Positions 37,001 through 47,867 of a stretch of 64,000 nucleotides of DNA are shown one piece after another (position 1 is the stretch's first letter; every line of letters begins with the position of its first letter). Made by a program: the position numbers and the translations under genes. The stretch spans positions 682,001-746,000 of the forward strand of contig SWDT01000005.1 of NCBI GenBank assembly GCA_009193035.1. Direction: 5' to 3'. Source of the DNA: Halicephalobus mephisto. Taxonomy: Eukaryota; Nematoda; Chromadorea; Rhabditida; Panagrolaimidae. The notes below the pieces were generated by a model. That model saw only the letters and a list, made by a program, of their open reading frames with translations. It ran no database searches and was not told the origin of the DNA.

Positions 37001-37332
37001 TTCAGTGCTACTGTGTGCTGTGTTTCCAGGAAGTGTACCATTTTGCCGCTGAAAAACCGGCGATTGTACAAGCGGCAGAAGCGGCGGAAGAAAGAATTTC
37101 GCCGTTTTTCAGTTGGTTCCGACTTCCTCGAGTTCAGGCCCCTTCTGTCAAGGAAGAATACGTCGTTTATGAAGAAGATATTCCTCAACCTCAACCTCCT
37201 GAAAGAATGGCCAGACATCGGAGAGCCGGAGATAGGACTTATGAAGTCACCACGACTACAGAAAGCCTCCATAGGACCATCGCTCCCCCAGGGCAACAAC
37301 CCCAAAATTCAACTTACAACCCGAACTACTGA
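34026..37332 (+). CDS. Phospholipid phosphatase-related membrane protein (PAP2 superfamily), 397 aa
   Basis: Exons: 34026-34192, 34678-34825, 35587-35961, 36527-36703, 37006-37332; total 1194 nt, all phases match. The six-helix PAP2 fold is recognisable. Motif 1 is intact (KLMTGYHRP, K162 to P170). Motif 2 reads SFPSLHAAFSSY (S216, H218), with Leu where active enzymes have Gly. Motif 3 reads SRINGYKNHWRD, putting Asn270 where active enzymes have the nucleophilic His. Loss of that His is a mark of PLPPR/PRG-type relatives, which sit in the plasma membrane and lack classical lipid phosphate phosphatase activity. The C-terminal tail of about 90 residues is Pro/Gln/Thr rich and cytosolic. The alternative is an active LPP using a different residue, which seems less likely. 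Confidence 0.85.
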
Positions 37333-38415
37333 TCCCCTGCCTGTGCAAACTATCAAAATCGGTCAAAATTCAATTTTTTCGTTTTAAAACACAATTCGCA
37401 GAATTTTTTCTTTTTCAAAAAATAATTTTTCAAAATTTAAAAAAAATTCTAAAATTTCGAAATTGAAAAAATAATTTTAAAAAAAAGAAAAAATTAAAAA
37501 AAAAAGAAAATTTTAAAATTTCGAAATTAAAAAAAAACTTTTTAAAAAAGAAAAATTTCGAAATTAAAAAAATAATTTTTAAAAAAGAAAAAATTCGAAA
37601 TTAAAAAAATAATTTTTTTAAAAAAGAAAAAATTCGAAAATTGTGTTTTAACGAAAAAATTTAAAGAATTAAATTTTCGATTTTGATAATTAAGACATTT
37701 GGCATTTTATTCGAAAAGATATCTTTCAGTTTTTTAAATTATGGATTATTCTGGATTTTGCAACAGCTTCCATCGAGAAAAACCGCAGTTATACTGGATT
37801 TTCCGATGGTTTGTTCTCGATGGAACTCCTGCAATTACAGTAATACGTTTTTGTGAAATTTGCTCATTGTAAAAAATCGAATTTTCACTGATAATTTTTT
37901 TAATTTTACAATGTTCAAAGAAAAATAAATTATTTAAAATTATAAATTTCATTTAACGAAGTTTTTTAAACATGAAAATTTAAATCTTAAAATCTGAAAA
38001 ATCTCAGAATCTGAAGATTGTTAAAAAAGTTTCAGAATTAAGTTCAGAATTTCGAAAATTTTAAGAAATCTTAGAATTTTTAAAAATTTATAGAATCTGG
38101 GAATTTTTAAAAAAGTTTCAAAATCAAGTTGAAAATTCCAAAAATTCTATGGAATCTTAGAATTTTCAAAAATTTCCAGAATTTTCAATTTTCAACTTTT
38201 TATAAAATTTTAGAATTTTCAATTTTTAAGTTTTTATAAAAATTAAATTTCGTGTGAGGACCATTCGACAGTAATCTCCGTTGCTATCATTTATAACATG
38301 ACTTGAAAAATAAACATTTTACAATTGCCAGCACATACACTAATCCTGTGATTACTGTAAAAAAACTTACCCAAAAATACTGTAATTTAGATAATTAATT
38401 TTGTACAAAAAAAAA
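37333..38415. other. Intergenic, AT-rich, containing one hairpin
   Basis: Convergent 3' ends of the PLPPR-like gene (+) and pmt-1 (-). It is almost entirely low-complexity A/T sequence except for a GC-richer stretch at 37758-37834 that forms a long hairpin (separate entry). Confidence 0.6.
37758..37834. ncRNA. Candidate structured RNA: 77-nt imperfect hairpin
   Basis: The arms 37758-37784 and 37808-37834 pair over about 25 positions, with a perfect 12-bp core (TTCCATCGAGAA against its complement), an outer TTGCA/TGCAA stem, small internal loops and a terminal loop of about 23 nt. Size and shape resemble a pre-miRNA. Either strand could be transcribed. There is no expression evidence, and a foldback DNA remnant is the alternative. 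Confidence 0.3.
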
Positions 38416-40737
38416 TTACTGATTATTTTCAGCTTCAACAAAAAACCATTTTTTTTCGAAACTTTGAAAAATTTTAAAATCCAAATTCGAAACAGAAACG
38501 TAATTTTTCATTTCAGAAACGGCTTCAGAAGTGACATCTTCAGTTTTCAGGATTCTGAATCCTGGTTCAAGTTTCGATAAATTTTCTCTAAATTCAGATT
38601 CAGAATCCGCCGGCTCCAGAAGATAAATCTTCGCTTTTTTGCCCAAAACCGACGGGATTCTGGAAATTACAGTATCCTTTTCAGAAAGCACTTCACAACC
38701 AACAAAAGCATCGAATTCAGCTCTATTTGCTTCCAGATACTGTACGGCTTCGAGTAGGGTCTGATTCCATCCAGCCCGGATTCTGTGGTCTTTCTTCTCA
38801 GTTGCCTTCGTCAGAGCAGTACGGTAGGCAAAAGAATTTGTTTCAACATTCCAAAAATTCGAATTTGTTTTTTCAGAAATCCAATGAGGATCAACATGGA
38901 CGAATAAATCCGTTTTTCGGGGATTGAATCCAAGGATGGCTGATTTTTCGGAAATTTTCAATCGGTCTCCAACGATCTAAGTAAAGTAAATAGATTGAAA
39001 AATCGTCTAAGAAAAAATTTTAAAAAAACCTTGCCTTATCTGTCCATGATGTTTTTCCATCAAGAAAACCATCGATAAATTCTTGTTTTTTCGCCCAATT
39101 AGTCGACAATCCTTCAACAAGTTCATCAAAGGTCATATGGGGGCCTTCAGAAGGAGCAGGGACTTTTTCGGCCAACCAATGAACTTGACGCCAATTTGAG
39201 AGTCTCTGAAAAATTTAAATTACAAAAATTATTTTTTTTTTAAATTAAAAATTAAATTTTTTAAATTAAAAATTATTTTTTTTAGTTAAAAATTTCGTAA
39301 TTATTTAAATTAAAAAGTAGAAAAATTATTTTTTTTAAATTAAAAATTTCGTAATTTTTTAAATTTAAAATTACAAAAATTATTTTTTTTTTGAATTAAA
39401 AATTAAATTTTTTTAGAAAATCAGAAAATTTAAATTAAAAAAAATTGAATTATTTCGAAAAATCTTTTTAAATTTTTTTGGAAATTTGCAGAATACTGTA
39501 GAATTTTCAAAAACTTATACAAAATTTAAAAACTTTCTAATAGTTCATAGATTCCGGAATCTTTTAATAGATTCTGTAAGACCTTCGAATTTTTATGATC
39601 TTGAAGAAGTTCCTAAGATCTTCAAAAAGTTTATAATCTTTTCGGAATTTTTCCAAAGATTCTACAGTATTCTAATTTTTTGCAAAATTCGAAAACTTTC
39701 TAATAGTTCATAAATTCTAGGATTTTCTATTAGATTCTGTAAGACCTTGGAACTTCTTCAAGATCATAAAAGTTCTAAGATCTTTAAAAAATTTATAATC
39801 TTTTCGGAATTTTTCCAAAGATTCTACAGTATTCTAATTTTTTGCAAAATTCAAAAACTTTCTAATAGTTCATAAATTCTAGGATTTTCTAATAGATTCT
39901 GTAAGACCTTAGAATTTTTATGATCTTGAAGAAGTTCCTAAGATCTTCAAAAAGTTTATAATCTTTTCGGAATTTTTCCAAAGATTCTACAGTATTCTAA
40001 TTTTTCTACAAAATTCGAAAACTTTCTAATAGTTCATAGGTTCTAGGATTTTCTACAGTATACTGTCGAAACAACTACCGTACCTCAATGTAAGTAGGAA
40101 CACTGGCGGACCACTTCAAATCGAACTTCCACCAAGACCCATCTTCTTCTTGAATTTGAACATTCTTCAACAACTCGATATAGAGACTACTGTATCTATA
40201 TTTTGTCGGATTGACGTCATTCGTATGAAGAGTCGAAGTTTTTTTTCTTCCTGTAGAAGGTTCGCTACAACTTTCTCGAAGTTTCAAAAATCCGCCGGGT
40301 CTGAGCCACTTCAGGGCATTTGTCACGAATTCCACGACTTCAGAATCCACCATGTACATCATAAGCCAATTTGTAAAAACAAGATCAACTGATTTTTTTT
40401 CAAGTTTAAGATGAGCAGCATCACTTACGACATATTTTATATTTTTTGAAGATGAATTTCTTTCTTTATTTTTTTCAATAAATGATTCAATAAAATCCGT
40501 TGATGTTACATGTCTTGCTGATTTTGAAAAAATTGTTGTAAATCTTCCAATTCCAGCACCAATATCAACAACATCTTTGTTTTTAAAATTCGGTAATGAT
40601 GCTAAAATATCCGCTCTATCGTATTCTTCAAATTCATCGGCATTTTTGTTCAACATCATAGCTCCATTGTCGGGTTTGTCGGAATATTTGTCCCAAAAAT
40701 TTTTATAAGTCTCTCGACGAGAAGTTCTAACGGCCAT
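38416..40737 (-). CDS. pmt-1: Phosphoethanolamine N-methyltransferase, PMT-1 type, 461 aa
   Basis: Exons in transcript order: 40737-40084, 39205-39035, 38976-38416; total 1386 nt, phase 0 throughout. The N-terminal SAM-dependent methyltransferase domain has FWDKYSDKPD, DRADILASLP, the SAM loop DIGAGIGRFT (residues 58-67) and VFTNWLMMY. The second exon carries SNWRQVHWLAEKVPA, characteristic of nematode PMT-1. The C-terminal half has no SAM motif. In nematodes PMT-1 makes the first methylation of phosphoethanolamine, PMT-2 the later two, giving phosphocholine for phosphatidylcholine. The acceptor at 40751-40752 is 14 bases before the ATG. Intron 2 (39034-38977) starts with GC instead of GT (AAG|GCAAGG). 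Confidence 0.93.
39500..40070. repeat. Tandem repeat of about 174 bp, three to four copies
   Basis: Units contain CTTTCTAATAGTTCATA, TTCTGTAAGACCTT, ATAATCTTTTCGGAATTTTT and a CTACAGTA block. It fills most of the first pmt-1 intron. Confidence 0.85.
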
Positions 40738-42694
40738 TTTTCAACCAATTCTGAAAATTTATTTTTTTTAATTTAATATATATCAATATTAAATTAAAAT
40801 TCGAAAATAAAAAATACAAATTCTATTTTATAAAATATATAAAATTACCAAATCATTATCACGCAAAAAATTCGGAATTCTTATTTAAGAAAATTTAAAA
40901 ATTAAAATTATTTGTTAAAAAAGATTAAAAATATTTATTTAAAAAAAATTAAAAATATTTATTTTAAAAAAATTAAAAATTCGAAGTTTTTATTTTAAAA
41001 AAACTTTAAAATTCGGTATTTCTATTTTTTTTTAAATTTAAAAATCAAAATTTTTATTTTAAAAAATCTTAATTAAAAAAAATGGAATATTTTTAAACGA
41101 CTTCAAAATTTAAATAATTCTATTTTTAAAATTATTTTTTTAGGATTATATAATCTATTAATTTTTTTAGGATTATATGATTTATAGATTTCTTTAAAAT
41201 TATATAATTTATAGATTTTTTTAGAATTACATAATTTATTAATTTCTTTAAAATTATATAATTTATTAATTTTTTTAGGATTATATAATTTATTTATTTT
41301 TTTAAAATTATATAATTTATAAATTTTTTTAAAATTATATAATTTATTAATTTTTTTAGGATTATATATAATAAAATTAAGAAAATTTTAAATAAGAAAT
41401 TATTTGACAAGTTCAAGATTGGGATTCAGGGAGTTAATATATAGGGCAGACAAGATGAAAGATCACCGACAGCAATCAAAACTCCAAGGTTAGATTGATT
41501 GCGGCCGTTTTCTCGAAGAAATTTTTTGCATCAGAAGACAGATTATGAAATACTTAAGAAACTTCAAAATTTGTGTTTAATGAAGTTACAAAATTTAAAA
41601 TTCAATTAAAATATTTTTAAAAATAAAAATCAATCCAAAATTAAATAATTATTTTTTTAAAGATAAATATTTCCGAAAATTATTTTGCAAAATGTTCTTA
41701 GATGATTTCAAAATTTATAATTTATTTTAGAAAATTATTATTTTTAAATTATGTAATTTCTAAAGTTATAAATTTTATAAAAAATCTAAAAAAAATTACT
41801 TTTTTATCAAGTTGTAATATTTTAAAATTAGACCTAATTTAACCAAAAAAATTTAAATATTAAAAATAAAAAAATTAAATCAAAAAAATCCTAGAGGATT
41901 TCAAAAATTATAATTTTAGAAAGTTATTATTTTTAAATTTATTTATAAATTTTATTTAAAAATTACATCAAAAAAATCTTTAATGATTTCAGAAATTATT
42001 ATTTTTAAATTTATTTATAAATTTTATTAAAAAAATTACTTTTTTATCAAGTTCTAATATTTTAAAATTAGACCTAATTTAATTAAAAAAATTTAAATAT
42101 TAAAAATAAAAAAATTAAATCAAAAAAATCCTAGATAATTTCAGAAATTATTATTTTAGAAAGTTATTATTTTTAAATTTATTTATAAATTTTATAAAAA
42201 ATCTAAAAAAAATTACAGCGTTTCGATCAAGTCCAAAATTTCCAGATCTAAAACCGGGTCCACAGACAACCAACCAGACAGATGAAATTTTTCCGACGAT
42301 TATGGACCAGATTCCATTCGTCCAATTTGAGAAAAATCAAATACTGTACCGTCTATATATAGCCGTCCGAACAGAGTCCACCCGAATGATAAACTACGGC
42401 CCGCATTCAAAGTTGGAAATTTCCAAATAAGATTAAAAAGAAAACTTTTAAAAATCAACAAAATTTGCAAATTTTTATTTTTCTTCAAGTTTTAAAAATT
42501 TAAGATTAAAAAAATATGGTTCGATTTAAGATTGATGGATCGGTCGGTCCATATATGAAAAACCAAAGAACTAAGATGCAATTTATGACGGAAGAGAGGT
42601 TGTAAAAAAATCTTTAATCATTAAAAAAGTCAGTTGTTCACAACACGTGTTGTATGGAAAATAAAATTCACAAAAACTGCACAAAAAATCAAAA

Positions 42695-43260
42695 ATTTCA
42701 TATATGAAAAAATTTTTTAAAATTTCATATATGAAAAAATTTTTTAAAATTTCATATATGAAAAAAGTCTAAAAATTTCATATATGAAAGAATTTTTTAA
42801 AATTTCATATATGAAAGAATTTTTAAAATTTCATATATGAAAAAAGTCTAAAAATTTCATATATAAAATTTGGTTTTTGAATCATTTTTTATATATAAAA
42901 AAATTTTAGAAAATATTCTATGATGAAACCTGATTTTAGAAACACGTTTGATATATGAAAAAAAATTTTTAAAAGAAGTTCACATATAAAATCATCATTT
43001 AAGAACTTTTTCCATATATGAAAAACATAAAAATCACTTTTCAAGTATAAAATTGCATTTTATAAACACGTTTCATATATGGAATTTCATTTTTTCAAAT
43101 TTTGTATACGGAATTTCATTTTTAAAAAATTTTATATATGAAATTTCATTTTTTTTAAATTTTATATATGGAATTTCATTTTTTTAAATTCCATATATGA
43201 AATCTGATTTTGAAAAAATTTTATATGAATTTTCATTTTTAAAGTTTTCATATATGAATT
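42695..43260. repeat. Array of palindromic TTTCATATATGAAA units
   Basis: About a dozen units spaced 22-40 bp apart, becoming more diverged to the right. Each core is itself a palindrome (TTCATATATGAA). Single copies of the same core recur at intron or flank positions near 47154, 47620, 47964 and 48551. Confidence 0.85.
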
Positions 43261-44189
43261 TTCGTTCTAACATTTAATAAAACAAGTTTAATCCTTTTCG
43301 GGAAAATAAAAATTAATCCAGCTGTCTTTTTTCGACAAAAATCTAAAAAATAAATAAAAATATGACTGGTCATTGAAAAATGATGAAATTTCCAATGTTC
43401 AAAAATCATTTAAAAAAAATCCTAATTTTCAATTAAAAATTATTCAAAAAAATTAAAAATTATTTAAAAAAATTAAAAATTATTCAAAAAAATTAAAAAT
43501 TATTTTAAAAAATTAAAAATTATTTTAAAAAATTAAAAATTATTTTAAAAAAAAATTAAAAATTATTTAAACAAAATTAAATTATTTAAAAAAAATTAAA
43601 AATTATTTAAACAAAATTAAAAATAAACTTTAGGGAATTTTCCGTTTTGTTTTCTCCGAAAAAGGAAGCACCAGACGGACCCGAAAAAACAATAAAACAT
43701 AAATGATTAAGTGATAGTAGATTGAGAATTTCCGAAGCTAGTTTTGCCAGATTGACAGCCTTCAAAATGAAAATGAATCACCAGCTGACGATATCTGGGG
43801 CCATCAAACATCCAAAGTTCTCCAGGGGTTTGTAAAAAACATTTTCTTTAAAAAAAAAAAATTTTTTCGAAAAAATTAAAATTTTCTAAAAAATTTCAAA
43901 TTATTTTTAAAAAATATAAAAAACAAAGATTTTCTAAAGAATAAAAAATAAAAATTAATTTTAAAAAATTAAAAATTAAAATTTTCTAAAAAAATAAAAA
44001 ACTTCAAATTTTCCAAAAAAAAATTCTAAATTATTTTTAAAAAATTAAAAATTTACAAAATCGGTATTATCGAGAAATTGAATTTGTATTTAAAAACAGA
44101 AAAATAAAAGGATTAGAATAAATTTTAACTTATTATTGTAAAAATAAAAATGAAAATTTTTACAAAGTCGTTTCAACATGAAATTTCAG

Positions 44190-44480
44190 ATATTTTTAAA
44201 AACTACAGTATCCTGTGTAAAAAACCTTTATTTTTTTAGTTATTTTTAATTAATTATATATCATAAAACTTTTTTGAATATTTTTAAAAATTTCAAATAT
44301 TTTTAAAAACTACAGTATCCTGTGTAAAAACTTTTATTTCTTATAGTTATTTTTAATTAATTATATGTCATAAAACTTTTTTGAATATTTTTAAAAATTT
44401 CAAACATTTCTAAAAGCTACAGTATCCTATGTAAAAACCTTTATTTTTTAGTTATTTTTAATTAATTATATATCATAAAA
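44190..44480. repeat. Tandem repeat of about 118 bp, three copies
   Basis: Units contain CTACAGTATCCTGTGTAAAA and TTATTTTTAATTAATTATAT. Confidence 0.8.
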
Positions 44481-44682
44481 ATTAAACAAACCTGATTTTT
44501 AATTTCCCGGAAATTCGTCCACGAAGAAATTTAAAAAATTTTATTCAATTTTGTACTTCTGAGGACTTCACGATTACTGTAGGCCAAAAATCAGCAAATT
44601 TCGAAATAAATGTTGCAAAAAATTTTTCCTTGATGAATACTCCAAATTCTGAATTGTACTTCTCTCCAGAACTTGACAAACA

Positions 44683-45130
44683 AGGTAGTCTTCTACAGTA
44701 GGTTTAGATAACAGGAAACGGCTTGGACAATGTTAGAAAACAACGAATAATCTGGATTAGGATTTTCTAGATCGGAAATTTGCCGAATATCAGATTGCTT
44801 TGACGCGGGTTTCCACTCGCACCGGGAAAAATTAATTTATCACTGTTTTTTGAAGTTTTCGTGTCGAAAATCAACTTTATTTTTTAAAATAATTTTTCAT
44901 GCTAATTTTTAGAAAAACTTATTATTCTTAATTATTTTTGTGCTAAGAATCAACTTTGTTTTTTTAGATCATTTTCCATGCTAATTTAAAAAATTAATTT
45001 ATCATTATTTTTAATAATGTTTGTGTCGAAAATCAACTTTATTTTTTATATAATTTTTAATCATTTTTATTAAAAAATGAATTTACCATTGTTTTTTATA
45101 TAATTTTCGTTGCAAGAATCGACTTCGTTT
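44683..45130. repeat. Dispersed duplication, copy 2
   Basis: Partner of 26529-26940, same orientation, 18 kb away on the other side of three genes. It begins GGTAGTCTTCTACAGTA and diverges after about 45060. Confidence 0.85.
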
Positions 45131-45536
45131 TTTAAATAGTTTTTGATTATATTTTTTAGATTTATCCTAGCAATCAAATAATGCAAAAAATAATTAACAA
45201 CTTTTGTGTTGTTTTTCCAAAATTGGACCTCAAAATTCAAAATCAAAATATAAATATAAATACTTCGGATATAAGTACTGTTAACTCGAAATTCCGAAAG
45301 TTAATTTTTTAAATTTTAGATTCAGAATCTGATTTTTACAGTATTATAAATACTTTTTGTAAAGTTCTAATTTTAAAATTGGAACACAAATACTTGGGAC
45401 ACAAACATCACATAACTATTAAAATTAAAAAAACAAAGAATTTTAAATTTTTTATTTTATTCAACAACCCCTCCGGCAATGTCCCGCTTTACTCTCAATT
45501 GCTGTATTTTACTTTTATTTTTAATTTCGCACATCT

Positions 45537-46378
45537 TCATGCTTCGCGACAACAAGTGATCAATTCAAGACGATAGATGTTGTCGTAGTTCATGTTCGCT
45601 AAAGAAGACGATCCAAAAACTCCAAGTTGTTCAACCGTTTTTCCGTCTTGACTGTGTTCCTTCAATTTTCGTAATTATTACATAATATTAATATAAAACA
45701 CCAAAACTAATTTCTATAATCCTTTTAAAAATTTTAGGATCTTAATTAAAAAATAAAAAAGTATATTTTTACAGTATTTACCTCGAAAAATTTATATTTT
45801 TTAAAATATCCCAAAAAGTACACAAGTTTTTAAATCATGTTTATCAAAAAATATATTTTTTAGAGTATTTACCTCGAAAAATTTATATTTTTTAAAATAC
45901 CTCAAAAAGTACACAAGTTTTTAAATCACGTTTATCAAAAAATATATTTTTTAGAGTATTTACCTCGAAAAATTTATATTTTTTATAATATCTTAAAAAA
46001 TATACAAGTTTTTAGATTACATTGTCTATTCCAGGAAATTTGCATTTTCAATTATAATTATCTGAATAAAAAACTCACGTTGAGTCCGTACTCAGCTTCG
46101 ACGGAAAGTCTGACAGTGTTCAGGTCGAATCCCGGAGGACAAGCGTTTCCTTTCCCGGCGAAGATACAGTAGGATCCGGCGGGCCAGGTATTTCCTACTT
46201 TAGGTTCTCTTTTGATTCGTTGAGTCAAGGACGGCAATCGAACGAAACATGATGCTTGTTCGAAGGAGATTAGGAAAAGGAAAAGGACAACTGAGCACTT
46301 CAACATTCCAAATGTTGACGATTTGTAATTTCTCACAGAATCCAGGAGTTTAAAAGGCAAAAAACCAAAGATTTCCAT
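45537..46378 (-). CDS. Small secreted ApeC-like cysteine protein, 116-140 aa
   Basis: Exons in transcript order: 46378-46079 and 45659-45537. The AG at 46379-46380 directly precedes the ATG at 46378. A second in-frame ATG at 46306 gives a classic signal peptide (MLKCSVVLFLFLISFEQASC) and may be the real start. Another short coding exon (46460-46443) could also splice in frame. The mature part has WPAGSYCIFAGKGNACPPGF and ends YRLELITCCREA; the W-P-x-G-x-Y, CPxGF and terminal CC pattern resembles the apextrin C-terminal (ApeC) domain of extracellular or immune-type proteins. That family call rests on pattern only. The second exon's acceptor (AATTGAAG) is weak, although frame and sequence fit. 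The stop of the upstream MRM2 gene is about 110 bp before this start. Confidence 0.65.
45779..46020. repeat. Tandem repeat of about 104 bp, in the ApeC-like gene intron
   Basis: Two full copies and a partial third; units contain ACCTCGAAAAATTTATATTT and GTACACAAGTTTTTAAATCA. Confidence 0.8.
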
Positions 46379-46490
46379 CTACAAACAGATTTGAACCCAT
46401 TTGCAGGTGAGCAAACGAAAAAACTAGACAGATATGACTTACCGGGTAATTGAAATTCATTCCGCAAAAATCGAGGTCAAAGTAGAAAAA
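46379..46490 (-). promoter_or_regulatory. Candidate intercistronic region with trans-splice acceptor
   Basis: On the minus strand there are 112 bp from the MRM2 stop to the AG (CTGTTTGTAG) abutting the ATG of the ApeC-like gene. A donor-like CCG|GTAAGT at 46443-46442 inside the gap means a conventional 5' exon is also possible. Confidence 0.4.
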
Positions 46491-47390
46491 TCAGAATTTT
46501 AAAGGATTTCTGGCTAAAATGTACATTTCAGAAGAACTGTCACGACTAGCTGCCGGCTTGATCAGTTGAACGGATCTGAAATGATGCCGGATTTCGTCCA
46601 AAAACGTCCCGATCAGTTCTCCGTTGAAAACTTTGCAAAGAAATCTTCCTTTAGGTCCGATCGGCAAGACCCCGAATCCAGGATCCGATGTGGCGGCATA
46701 GTTCACTTCTTCTGGGAGACTTAGTCGGATCAACAGCCTGCAGAGTTCGATGAGTCGGAGATGGTCCGTCGGTTGGTGTCCTGAATTTCATCTTTCAGTA
46801 AAAATCCCAAAAATCCAACAAACCAGTAGGATTAGGAGCCATATCACTAATCAGAGCATCTATCAGTCTTCCGTTCAGTTTTTCTTTGATTTTGTTGTGG
46901 GTGCTTCGACGAGTTATGTCGGCTTCGCCGAGGAAGTCAACGTTCGGCAAAGGCGAAATCGGCTAAATTCAAAAACTTTACAAACTTATCTCCATATATC
47001 AACCAACTTGCAAATCTACTCCCAAAACATATCCTCGTCTAATTTCGTCGTTTTTCGAAGGTCTAACAACGTCGAAAACGAATTCAGAAGCCACTTGGGA
47101 CCACGACCCCGGGGCCGCCCCCACGTCGACCACCACGTCTCCTGGAAATTTTTCATATATCAAATTTGTTGAGAAATGAATAATAACCAACCTGGCCAGA
47201 TTACTTTGTGTTTTTCGTTGATGGCAATAAGTTTGAAGGCAGAACGGGCTCGGTAGGAATGCTCCTTCGCCAGTCTGGAATAGTAATCAGAAGCTTGTTT
47301 CTTCAAGTAATCTTCCACCAGATGTTTCTTCTTCGACTTGGAACTGTAGTTCCTCACAGATAACAAGAACGCCCCAGGAAATCGGATCAT
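46491..47390 (-). CDS. MRM2: Mitochondrial rRNA 2'-O-methyltransferase (FtsJ/RrmJ family, MRM2-like), 253 aa
   Basis: Exons in transcript order: 47390-47192, 47141-47008, 46962-46824, 46780-46491; total 762 nt, phases 1, 0, 1. It has a basic, hydroxylated N-terminus typical of a mitochondrial presequence (MIRFPGAFLLSVRNYSSKSK). The SAM loop is VVDVGAAPGSWSQVA, and the family K-D-K-E tetrad is visible as RSAFK (Lys53), SDMAP, FLCKVF and SSSEMY. The family methylates a 2'-OH in the A-loop of the large-subunit rRNA; the animal mitochondrial member is MRM2. It is divergent from PAAF1 across 477 bp and likely heads an operon with the ApeC-like gene. Confidence 0.92.
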
Positions 47391-47867
47391 GTTTAAAAAA
47401 ATAAAAACAAAAATGTTCGTTGAAAAATTGTTTTTTGGCGTTTTGTTTCTGTCGCCAATAATTGTTGAGCACTTTAAAAATTTTAATTTTTCTTCTTAAA
47501 TCCTTCCTTTTGATCAGTTTAAGCTTCTAATGTGTCAAATAAAGCAGTAGGTAAGATTATTGAAGGAAATATTCAAAATTTAACAACATTTGACGGAAAT
47601 CATTGAAATGTTTGAAAATTTCATATATGAATCTTCATTCTAGATCGAAGTAGACGTTTCTTCTTTCAGCTGGAAATGACTTGGATAGATGAGAGAAGGA
47701 CTAGAGAACAGAAAGTGGATTTCAAATTCGAAGATATCCGTTGAAAAATTATCTTTGGCGTTCTGGTCCTATTGCCAGCGATTGTTGATGATTTCAAATC
47801 CAAAAAATTCCAAATTTTTCAATTTTTACTTTTTCAAATTTCTCCTTGGTAATTTTAATCCTCAAAA
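47391..47867. promoter_or_regulatory. Shared divergent promoter of MRM2 and PAAF1
   Basis: The 477-bp gap between the two start codons contains a directly duplicated element of about 60 bp (47415-47475 and 47736-47795). Copy 1 has the dyad TTGGCG, 12 bases, CGCCAA at 47435-47458. Copy 2 keeps TTTGGCG but its second half is changed to TGCCAG. TTTGGCG resembles half of an E2F site. No TATA box is seen. Confidence 0.5.

Larger units (their letters stand above)
40753..45536. other. Intergenic region, repeats with three GC-richer islands
   Basis: No gene supported. Islands at 41430-41530, 42230-42620 and 43650-43830 stand out from A/T-rich repeats. The second contains CGTCTATATATAGCCG at about 42350; the first reads GCCCTATATATTAACTCC on the minus strand. 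Either could be a TATA-type core promoter for pmt-1, although both are far from its ATG. The third has a short open stretch starting ATGAAAATGAATCACC (about 43767) that I cannot tie to a gene. Confidence 0.45.

Noticed and set aside
46750..47172. Plus-strand 140-codon frame
   Set aside because: It is antisense to MRM2 exons that carry the SAM motif, and it runs through MRM2 introns.
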